From positions 1,116,001 through 1,180,000 of the forward strand of contig WAID01000009.1 in assembly GCA_016584495.1 (NCBI GenBank): a stretch of 64,000 nt of DNA, written 5' to 3'. Origin of the DNA: Celoporthe dispersa (taxonomy: Eukaryota > Ascomycota > Sordariomycetes > Diaporthales > Cryphonectriaceae). Made by a program: the position numbers and the translations under genes. The notes below the pieces were generated by a model. It saw only the letters and a program-made list of their open reading frames with translations. It was not told the origin of the DNA and made no database searches. Of this stretch, positions 55,566 through 64,000 are shown piece after piece (position 1 is the first letter of the stretch; every line of letters begins with the position of its first letter).

Positions 55566-58196
55566 TCAGAAGGCCGCAGTGCCCAGGCCGTTCTTGGACT
55601 GTCGCTTGCTGAAACGATGGTTCTTCTTCGTCTGCTGAGGGTCGTCCAGGCTGGCCTGGCTCTTGCTCAGCTGGTGCCGCCCGGACCGGTCATTGACGCT
55701 GAACCCTCCCTCTGGATACTGCATAGCGCGCGAGAGCGTGCTGGCCGGGCTGGGAGACATGGACGAAGACATGTCGCCGAAGCCGTTGTCGCTGTTGTAG
55801 GAACCCATGAGATCCTGAGAGATGGCAAGGTCCTTGGCCTTCTCGACGGCCTCGATCCAGTCGTCTGCGGTACCCGCGTCGACGCTGAGCGACGAGGAGC
55901 TCTTTGGCGGCTCGAACAGATAGTGTGTACCGTTCTGGAGAAATATTGTTAGAAGGCCGTCCTAGACATACAACCGGGCACCAGATGGGACTTACCGAGT
56001 CGATGCACCAGACAACCTGACCCTTCACGTCGATCTGGGTGCGCCACGTGCAGTCCGTAGTGAGCAGGGAGATCTCGGTCTTGGCCTTCTTCTCGCCGCC
56101 GCCCGCCGGAGCGAGCACGACGCGACCGCTCGAGGTGATCATGACAAGCCTCTGCTTCTTCTTCAGGGTACTACCTCCAAAGATTCTTGAGATCTTCTTG
56201 TGCGTCTCGTGGTCCTGCCTCCCATGTGGGCTGTTGGGTATCGGTGACGAGGTGACCAGCAGGTCGCCGAGCTTCAGGATCCTCTCGTTGGTCCTGGTCA
56301 GCACCGGCGACCACTCGATGTCCAGCTGCGTTGGTGGTGGCAGCTCGGTAATGATCCGAGAGGGCCGGGCGGCGCCATTGCTCGACGGCGGGATTCCCCG
56401 GGATGACGGCAGGGAGGAGCTGGAGGTGCCGTTCAGCTGGATGATGTGGGGCTCCTGTGCTGGAGGCACATAGGGCCGGAGCCTAGGCGCTCTCTGCTTC
56501 CACAACATCTTGCCGAATTTCTGACCCTCGAAGAAGTCGTGATTCTTGATGTGGTCAACAGTCAGGCGTCGTGCAGGGTCCAGGACGAGACAGCGCTCGA
56601 CGAGGTCGCGGGCAGCAGGTGGGAACCCGGCGGGGAAGTCGAACTCCAGGGCCACGATCTTCTGGAAGGTCAGGTACTCTGTCCCCGCCTTGAAAGGTGG
56701 CCGGCCGGCCAGGAGCTGGTATATTATGCAGCCGTAGGCCCAGATGTCGCTGGCTTTACCAGCGCTCTTGTCCGTCAGGAGCTCGGGGCTGACGTACTCG
56801 GCTGTGCCGACAAAAGAAGCTGCCCGCCCGTCGTCGGATGAGTCGTCAGCAGATGGCTGCTTTGGGTCCCTCGGGTCTGGTAGCAGCTTTGCAGTTCCAA
56901 AATCCGTAATTTTGACGTGCATGTTGTCGTCCAGGAGCACGTTCTCGGGCTTGAGATCACGGTGTATGACACCTCTAGCGTGCATGTACTCGATCGCGTC
57001 GAGGATCTGGGCGCCGTAGAACCGTGTGCACTCCACATCGAAGGTGCCCGTCCGCTTCAGGACGCCCAGGAGCTCGCCCCCGTTGCACAGATCCAGGACA
57101 TAGTAGAGGGATGTCTCGTCTTGGAATGTGTAGTAGAGCCGAACGATGCCCGGGTGGTCGGTCAGGCGGTTCAGGGTGTTCTTCTCGATGTTGACGTATT
57201 TGATCTTCTTCTCCTTGATGATGTGTTTCTTCTCCAGCACCTTGACGGCGTACTCCTTATTATTAGTACGGTCAGTAGCCAGGAACACGGTGCTGTAGGA
57301 GCCCTCGCCGAGGACTCGGTCGAACTTGAAGTCCTTGACCCCCTTTTTGATCGACCGGATCACGGTCCTTCCCTCGGTATCTACCTCCCGTCTCACGCCC
57401 ACGGCAGCACCTCTCTCCTGCCACTCCTCGCGGTTGCCAGGCGGAGGCATATGAGGACCGAAGTTGTTGTTGTTTGGCGGTGGAGCCACTGGGCCGCCGG
57501 GCATGTTCGCGAAGCCGCCTCCCTGTCCCTTAGAGCTCTTCCTCGGAGGCGCCGCACCTAGAGGCAGGTCGCGTCGGCCGTCAGGGTGATAGACCCTCTG
57601 GCTCGCAACCCTCTGGGGAACGGGTCCTGCGTAGGGGGCGCGCACCGTTCTCGAATTACTTCTGGACGGGGCGCTGAAGTTGGAAGATCGAGATGACTCT
57701 GGCCTCAGCATGGGATGATACATGCTTGGGCCGGCTTCTGCATCTTGCGACCCGGATAGAGGGATCGAGAGGTTTGCCGACACGGGTCGCGGTGAGGTAC
57801 GCAGTGGTCGGTCCGAGCCATCGGTCGAGGGGGCCAGAGGTGCGGTGTACTGGCGCTGCAGTCGTGGGTCGAATAGGGAGTCTGTGAGATTGGCTGCGCT
57901 GGAGGGGCCAGCAGCATCAAAGGGGACTGCTTGTCGGTGATGCTGGGCTGGGGATGGCTGTTGCTGGGCTCGGCGGGGTGGTCTTGTAAGGGGGTTCGGG
58001 CGAGGGGTGTTGGGACCGAGGATGAATCGCGAGCATCGTCTTGTTGGAGTTGCGAACTGGAATGACCAGCCTCGGGGGCGTCGTCGGCGACAGGCGGCTT
58101 GTCCTCCGGAGCGTTGGCCTCGGGGAGGGAACTGTCAGAAAGGTTGGCGATCCGCAGACCGCCTAGGGCCTTGGACAGGCTGATATCGCCATTCAT
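55566..58196 (-). CDS. PDK1/PKH-type serine/threonine protein kinase (one apparent frameshift)
   Basis: The reconstruction gives 856 residues in two exons (58196-55996 and 55934-55566), with a 61-nt intron (GTAAGT...CTCCAG). The first ~260 residues are disordered. The kinase domain shows FDRVLGEGSYSTVFLA (Gly loop), EYAVKVLEKKHI (ATP Lys), VIHRDLKPENVLLDD (catalytic loop), KITDFGTAKLL and ASFVGTAEYVSPELL. The last is the PDK1 activation loop, with the Ser that is trans-phosphorylated in the family. After the kinase, KKKQRLVMITSSGRVVLAP, TEISLLTTDCTWRTQID and GTHYLFEPPKSSSSL...DWIEAVEKAK form a PH-like domain. PKH kinases phosphorylate AGC kinases such as Ypk1 and Pkc1 in sphingolipid and cell-wall signalling. 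One base is missing in the G4 run at 57922-57925. With it restored, exon 1 is an exact multiple of three (KQSPFDAAGPSSAANLTDSL). Confidence 0.88.
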
Positions 58197-59943
58197 GGTA
58201 GCAGGATGGGGGGGGATCGGTCGGTGGTCAGTCGAAGAGGAGAGCCAGGCTCGAGACGGTGCCGGTGCATAAGCTGTGACGACTCGTGATCATGGGCCGT
58301 CGACCTTGCTCTGTTGGACCGAGATCGATCAGGGCCAAGGAAAAAGGGGAGGAGGAGGACGAGGAGGAGGTGTAGCCGCGCTTCGTCGTCGGACCTGTTT
58401 TCTGGGGGTTTGGGGAGCGGGACCTGGGCTGCGCTGTTCCCGTGGCCGTGCTTGAAGGGTGCCCGTAGACTTGTCAGGGCATCAATTCCTCAGCCGCGAC
58501 CGTAGCCACAGGTGGTGGAATCGTGGTCGGGAGAAGGAATACCATAGAAGATGGTCATTAGGCACGGCGGGCGGTGGTGATGGCTGGGTGATATTCGATC
58601 GACGGGCAGCGCCTTGACATTGAAAGCAGGGCAGCTAGTGTAGGGGGTTAGGTGGTGGTGGTGGTCGACGACGCTCTGCAGATCATTTGATGGTGTCGTG
58701 TCTCTCTGGTCAGGGCCGGGCTTCCCCCATCCGCGAGTAATGCAGGGATATGTGACGGGGACCAACTGCTGCTGGTGGTCAACAAGGACAAGATGAAGCT
58801 GCTGTCTCGATAGGTTTCCGGGACAGTCAGGAGCTGGGCTTCTGGGCTGGTGGGATCAAAATGATGCAGATTGGGTTGGTTCGTGTTGCTGTGATTGTCT
58901 GAGGACATTTGAGAGGTAATGAGGTGGCTCGTGTTCCTGTTCCTGGGCCCTGGCCAGTGACGAAGAAAAGGCCAAAACGGGGTTGTCCTGGCACCGTCTG
59001 ATGAAAGCTCCCTAGGGTCGAGAGAAGGCGGCTGATTTGCAGTGTAGTGTAGTGACAAGTATCTCCCCCCTCTGGCTTCTTGACACACACGATGACAACA
59101 TACAGTGTGCAACCCGTAAGGAAGAAAAAGAAGGGGAAAAAAAAAGACCAGCAGCAATCTGGAAAGGCCTGGATGAACATTCACTCTCCTTTAGCCCTGG
59201 TGTGTATGCAGTTCAAAGGTTGTGGTGGTGGTTCTTTGTACTACAGTGCTGGCCAAGGCACTGCTAAGGTACCTAACGCCATAGTACCCAGATCCATCGT
59301 ATTATGGCTTACCCATTACGGCTGGGCCCCAGCATGTAGTGGACCCCTTCTCGCCTCACACCCTCAGCTTAATTTCCACAGCTCTCTCTCTCTGTGTTTA
59401 CATTTTATCTGTAAAGGCATCCATCCAGTTGTCCTGAACCATTATTGGTGGCTGGCTATCTGTGAAATTCTTGTGAGGACAACAGGACCTCTTTGCGTTA
59501 ATTTCACTCCTACTACAGGGCTGCAGGGATGGTAAAGACACTGAGATACCTAAGTACTGGTAGTAGTGACATGCAATACCAGGAAATGTTAGCAAGATGT
59601 TGCTTCCTCTGTTCCTCTTTGTGTCTCTGTACGGGAGGCTCGACAGTCGTACCTGCCGTGTTGGATTCACAGCCATAGCTACCATGGCCTGGGAAAACCA
59701 TGACAGATCTCTCGAGCTTCCAAGATCTGCATCTTGCCTCCTCCTCCTCCTCCTCCTCCTCCTCCTCCTCTTCCTCCTCCTACATGTTTCCATTACATAC
59801 CTCCTGCCTAGGCTGCACGTGGCCTCCCTTCCTCTAGATGGTATTTGGGATCATTGTACATATATCTGATTTTCGAGCTACCAGAGCTGCACGTCCTGAC
59901 TGACACTATGATCCGCCTCCATTCGACAGTCATATCCTTGACC
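58197..59943. other. Divergent intergenic region
   Basis: This holds the kinase promoter and leader and the promoter of the next plus-strand gene. It has a CTC trinucleotide run at 59737-59780 and an A-run near 59140. No gene is seen. Frames on the minus strand at 58490-59184 are low complexity. Confidence 0.55.
59737..59780. repeat. CTC/TCC trinucleotide microsatellite
   Basis: About thirteen CTC units with one CTT interruption. Confidence 0.85.
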
Positions 59944-61332
59944 ATGTCAGAGGTCAAGGAGTTGGAAAACCGTCGACGATACCGCAGATATCTGCAGAGA
60001 GAAGAAAACCCAACCTCGGAAGGGACGGTGAAGCGGAAGACCAGTCCCAGTCTGGAGTTTCTAGAGCCCAGAAGGGCGCTTACCGTCTCGCAGAACAGGC
60101 AGTCCTCATCATCCAACCCAACATTTGCTGGGCCGATGCTGCCTTCTGTCATTCGAACCAGCTCCTCGGGCTACCATGCTGGCCGTGCCGGAGAGGACGA
60201 GCTCGTTCTTGTAGCGCAGCAGCAACAGGGCCCTGATGTCACAGCGTCTGATGCAGAGCCTCTCACCTCGCCAAACACCCCTTCTTCGGGCCGATACTTG
60301 TCAATGCGGCCCCGCAGACCTCGACTGTTCCAGAGCCCTTCGAACAGTGCCAGACCACACACTCGCGTGGCAGACTACACGTCGTCACGGCCAGAGGAGC
60401 CAGAGGAAGAAAACACCTCTGCGAGGTCGCAAGGGCAGGCTTTGGCGGGCAGTGTGGCTGAGGAACCTGTGCAGACAGTGTCCCAGGGGTTGGAGACCAC
60501 TGACAGATCTCGTCCGGTAGAGCGTCTACCCTCCTTGCCCCCGCCATTCTCGCAGAGTCCACGCCGTGCCTCGGGAGGAGGCTCGTTCACTTTGGTGCGT
60601 AGCAAGCTGTCATGAAGATCCTCGGTGGTCGTTGCGAAATTGACGGAGCTCCAGCCAGTCCTTGCCCGGCAGTCTCTGGCTGGTGAGGCCGGACCTTCGT
60701 CATTGGAGCACCGTCGACGCCAGTCATCCTCGTGCCGCTCACCAACTAGTACGCAGCAGGATCCTGGGTCATCGGTAAGCTGCGCAGATTATGCAGACCA
60801 CACCGCGGAGGTGAGGCTGATCGTCTGTGCAATCCAGCCCCCTTCGAGTCCCCGTAGGGCTTCGCGAGGAGCTGGTCGCTTCTTGCAGCTGTGCCCGAAC
60901 CTCGGTCATCGGTCACCCTCGTCCTCTCATGACAGTACCCCCGCGAGAGAGAGCCCATTACCAAGCCGGCCTACTCCGAGACGTCCGGCATCGCTGGCCC
61001 GAGGTCTCGCGACACCTGCCGACCGGATTCGGGTGTATGACGATCTGTCCTCACCGACCCGCCAGCCTCAGACTCCTGAGCAGCTGCCGGAGGCTCGCCA
61101 CCGGAGTAGGCTTTCCGCCTCGTACACAGCTCCAGTGAGCAGGCTTAGAAGTGCCCAGACACCCGGCCGCACTCCTGCCACGGCTCGGAGGCTGCACCAA
61201 CGCAGAGGACCGAGTCCCGTCGGCATAAGAACCCCAGGGTTCGAGGGTCTATATGGTGGACGGGAGAATGATGACGATGTTACCTTGTTTGATGAGGCAT
61301 CACAGGCTAGGGAGCCAGATTCGCCAAACTGA
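59944..61332 (+). CDS. Uncharacterised Arg/Ser/Pro-rich fungal protein
   Basis: I predict 421 residues in three exons (59944-60594, 60655-60774, 60838-61332). Intron 1 (60 nt, GTGCGT...CCAG) contains an in-frame TGA, so it must be removed. Intron 2 (63 nt, GTAAGC...CCAG) is stop-free. I chose ATG 59944 (MSEVKELENRRRYRRYLQRE) because the RRRYRRYLQREENPTSEG stretch looks conserved; an ATG at 59911 is possible. The middle is disordered. The C-terminal region looks conserved in fungi: ADRIRVYDDLSSPTRQPQTP, EQLPEARHRSRLSASYTAPV and IRTPGFEGLYGGRENDDD. I recognise this as a type of conserved hypothetical protein but know no function. No enzymatic motif, signal peptide or membrane segment is visible, and the strong basic bias suggests a nuclear or nucleic-acid role only weakly. 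Confidence 0.62.
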
Positions 61333-63395
61333 GCACACCCAGAGAGGCTGATTGAAGGAAGTTGTCTCCCACTGGCTGCAGCACGGACGTCACAGAAGAG
61401 ATGTTTTCTGACGGCACAGGAAGAAAGAAAAAGTAAGGGCGATAAAGCTATCGCAACAAGAGGAAGTCGAGTGTCAAGGCTGTATCTCTTATCTAGGCCT
61501 GTGGAAGTAGAGGGTGATACTAGGCGACGAGGTCTGATAGAGTTAGAATGACAACAGTAGCAGACAGTCAATTACCCTACACGTCCGTGCTATCAGGAGC
61601 AGAGCACTGAGGCGAGCATACGTGTTGACCAAACTCACCGCTACAATGATGGATGCCGTCCGGCTGGCGAATCAAGGCGTCGCCGAGTCATTGTGATGCT
61701 GACAGCCAAGCGAAGGCCCTGGTACGCCCTGCTTGGTGTTGCGAGTGGGCAGAGAAGCTGCTTGCAGCAGCCGACGGACAATCTCCTCAGCAGACCAAGG
61801 CACATTCAAAGTCTGCATGGCTCCCCCCTCTCGACCCTGCATAGGCATGGCTGTGGACGATCAGTCAGCGGCAACAAACCTGAATCGCCAAATGACAAGC
61901 CTGGAGACTCCGGCATTAAGCAGATAAAAACAAGCTTGGGGTGAATGCAAAAGACAGCCGCTAAAATTGGCGCTGTTAAGGAGGCCGCAGTATGACCCCT
62001 TATCATTGTATCGACGACCGGGCGTGCGTGTCAGAAATTCATGCCTGAGGCTGCTAGCCGCGGTCAAAAGCTGGCCGACAGTGCCGTGCTTGGCTGCTCA
62101 CCTCGTAGCACTGTGGCTGGGTCGGGAGAAACATCCTGGTCCATGGTGAGGCGAGGCGAGGCTTCTCATCGGAACGGGAAGAGGAAAAATCCTGAAAAAG
62201 CGGAACCAGGTGTGAGCAAGCTGACTAGGCCGGGAATGGAACGCTCCAAAAGGCTCTGCTATTGACTCCACCACTTGCGCCATACTCTTGTCTGCACATC
62301 TTGCGGTACGTACCCGGTACCGTGTAGCAGTCGGGGCCTGCCACCGGCAAGGGAGACTGTGAGACAGCGCTAGACCAGGAAGAGCTGAGAGTCTGGGGGG
62401 ACCCCATCAGACTGACGAATCAGGCCCACGGATCTTGAGAGCGAGCATGTAGACCCCTGTACACGAGCTAGATAGAGCTAGCCCCTTCGGGCAGGCTCGG
62501 CGCTCTGCGCAGTCAGCCTGTAGACAGGAAGTACCAGAGTGGCCCCCCCTGCAGGCTCGCTCCTGCTGCTGCTGTTTGTACTGCTGCACGGTACTCTGGT
62601 ACGATGGTACGTACTCTGGTCTGGTGCTACCTGAGGCGGGCTACTATGGTACACTGTGAGGAGAGACGGGCGAGCTGAGCATGGGCAGGTCAACCTGGGA
62701 ACAGTAGGAGCGCCGCACTGCAGCGACAATCGCAACCCGCATCGTTCTGCACCTGCGCCTGCTGCTGCTCTCCTCTTGCACTTCCTTTCCCGAACTCGTT
62801 GCTTCGGGCTTTCCTTTCCTAGCTCTTTCCCTCTCTTCTCTTTCCCTCTCCCTCCCGCTCTCCCAACCTTCATATCTTCTGCACTCCCTCCCCCTTCACA
62901 TCATTCCTCCTCTTCACCTCTTCTCTTCCTCACTTTTATCCCATACGTCCTAACCTTACAACACACCTTCACCTGATCAACTCCTGGTAGCACAGGTCGT
63001 ATCAACCCTTCCCACCCTCTTCCACTCTTCTCTCTTCCTATCTTGTCTCCCTGTGTTGGCTTGTTGGCCTTCGTTGCCGTCGTCAACTACCCTCTTTCTC
63101 CTCCAGGCCTGTCTTCTTGACAGGGCTGTCACCTGCTTCATTCCTTGTTCTCTCTCTCTCTCTTTCTCTCTCTCTCCTCTCTACGCGTACAGCCTCGCTG
63201 GGCAACCACCCTACGCACCGTCCAACCCGCCTCCGCCAACAACGTCGTCGTCGCAGTCAACAACACACCCGCGGTGCCAATTGGTTGACTGCCGGCTTCT
63301 CACTACAGGGCATAGTACCTTGTTCGCGACTGATCCAGCATCTCTAGCAAACTTCTGTGGTTTGGTCATCTCACCTGCAGTACTCACAGATCACA
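61333..63395. other. Intergenic region, promoter and long pyrimidine-rich leader of the last gene
   Basis: From about 62760 to 63190 the plus strand is strongly CT-rich, a frequent feature of highly expressed filamentous-fungal promoters and leaders. No gene is supported between 61333 and 63395. Confidence 0.55.
63140..63180. repeat. CT-rich microsatellite
   Basis: Repeated TCTC units lie in the presumed leader upstream of the last gene. Confidence 0.7.
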
Positions 63396-64000
63396 ATGGC
63401 GTGCTTTGATCGCAGCTTCTCGACCGCCTCGCCTGTCTTGGGCATCCAGCCTCAGGCCGCCCACCAGTCACCGTTCGACAGGCCTATCTTCTCACACCCC
63501 TCTCAGTCCTTCAGCCATTCAGTCGCATGCACCAGCCGTCCGATACTGCACTCCAACGCCACATTCGCCGGCAGGAAGCGGTCCAGGGACGAGGCAGCAC
63601 CCAACCTCGACGAGCCAGAGAAGGTCGTCCCAGCTCCCAAGGTCGAAGAGGCCGAAGACGAGTGGGAATACGGCCCTGGGATGATCCTCATCAAGAAGAA
63701 GACTGGCTATGTCGTCGATGCCACCAGCCAGTCCGGCACATGGGTCGAGGACAAGGCGGCCCAGGAGCACGTCCGCAAGCTCGACGAGGCCATCGCCGAG
63801 CAGGAAAAGCTCTCTCAGGAGCGACCATCCCTGCGGAGCCACAAGTCGCAGCGCCTCACCATGACAAAGGACACGCCTGCGCCTGTCCAGGCCGCCCAGT
63901 CCAAGGGCAGCCCGGGTCGGGAAAACTCTCCCGAGGCTCCCTCCCAACCTGTGGTTGACGAGTTCACAATGCACCTCGGCATCGGATGGGCACAGCTCAG
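63396..64000 (+). CDS. N-terminal part of an uncharacterised protein, 3' truncated by the window
   Basis: An uninterrupted frame of 201 codons runs from ATG 63396 to the window end. The ATG follows a purine-containing CACA context after a long pyrimidine-rich leader. The first ~65 residues are Ser/Pro/His-rich (MACFDRSFSTASPVLGIQPQ, NATFAGRKRSRDE). An ordered-looking segment follows, EDEWEYGPGMILIKKKTGYV with VDATSQSGTWVED, then a Glu/Gln/Lys-rich probable helix (EHVRKLDEAIAEQEKLSQER) and a segment FTMHLGIGWAQLS at the edge. I do not recognise the family. The absence of stops over 605 bases and the protein-like composition support a real gene. Confidence 0.65.
   Translation, partial: MACFDRSFSTASPVLGIQPQAAHQSPFDRPIFSHPSQSFSHSVACTSRPILHSNATFAGRKRSRDEAAPNLDEPEKVVPAPKVEEAEDEWEYGPGMILIKKKTGYVVDATSQSGTWVEDKAAQEHVRKLDEAIAEQEKLSQERPSLRSHKSQRLTMTKDTPAPVQAAQSKGSPGRENSPEAPSQPVVDEFTMHLGIGWAQL

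Overview
The window is nuclear DNA from a filamentous ascomycete (Pezizomycotina). It probably comes from a Sordariomycete; that placement rests on overall protein resemblance, not a computed phylogeny. Supporting signs are short introns (43-136 nt in most genes, with GTATGT/GTAAGT-like donors and CTRAC-type branch points), a fungal Zn2Cys6 activator, DSC2, GET2, a SUR7/PalI protein and kilobase-scale pyrimidine- and microsatellite-rich spacers. I reconstruct 20 protein genes, two of them cut by the window edges. I found no convincing tRNA, rRNA, CRISPR array or intact transposon.

Layout. 1-750 (+) is the 3' end of a KH-type RNA-binding protein. 2123-3785 (-) is a bHLH factor. 7275-8945 (+) is a TMEM135-like membrane protein, 9324-10614 (-) GET2, 12043-13028 (-) a SUR7/PalI protein, 15419-16310 (-) DSC2 and 16979-18163 (+) the RER2-type cis-prenyltransferase. 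18993-21429 (+) is an ING/PHD chromatin protein and 22653-24656 (-) an F-box/LRR protein. A gene-poor stretch follows, AT-rich from about 27.9 to 30.5 kb, and ends at a small secreted eight-cysteine protein (30538-31048, -). Then come RPL26 (34242-34848, +), a 1096-residue protein of unknown role (36548-39920, -), the dynactin subunit ARP10 (40901-42803, -), an MFS transporter (43394-45038, -) head to head with a Zn2Cys6 regulator (45813-48090, +), a GEN1/Yen1-type nuclease (48681-51148, +), the SWI/SNF subunit SNF12/SSR3 (52066-54261, -), a PDK1/PKH kinase (55566-58196, -), an uncharacterised Arg/Ser/Pro-rich protein (59944-61332, +) and the N-terminus of another unknown protein (63396-64000, +).

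Functional relations. Several neighbours between 7 and 18 kb act at the ER or plasma membrane: tail-anchored protein insertion (GET2), the Golgi/ER Dsc ubiquitin ligase (DSC2), dolichol synthesis (RER2) and a SUR7-type protein. DSC2 and RER2 share a divergent promoter. The MFS transporter and Zn2Cys6 regulator also diverge from one promoter. That promoter carries a perfect 11-bp inverted repeat, so they look like a local regulator-transporter pair. Other genes are general housekeeping: chromatin (ING, SNF12), DNA repair (GEN1), signalling (PDK1), dynein/dynactin (ARP10) and translation (RPL26).

Main caveat. At least eleven otherwise convincing genes carry apparent one-base frameshifts, about 22 in all, nearly all in short homopolymer runs. 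When each shift is counted as one base, exon lengths and splice phases close exactly in every gene. This pattern fits uncorrected homopolymer errors in the assembly better than mass pseudogenisation. The CDS spans below are therefore reconstructed gene extents, not uninterrupted reading frames.
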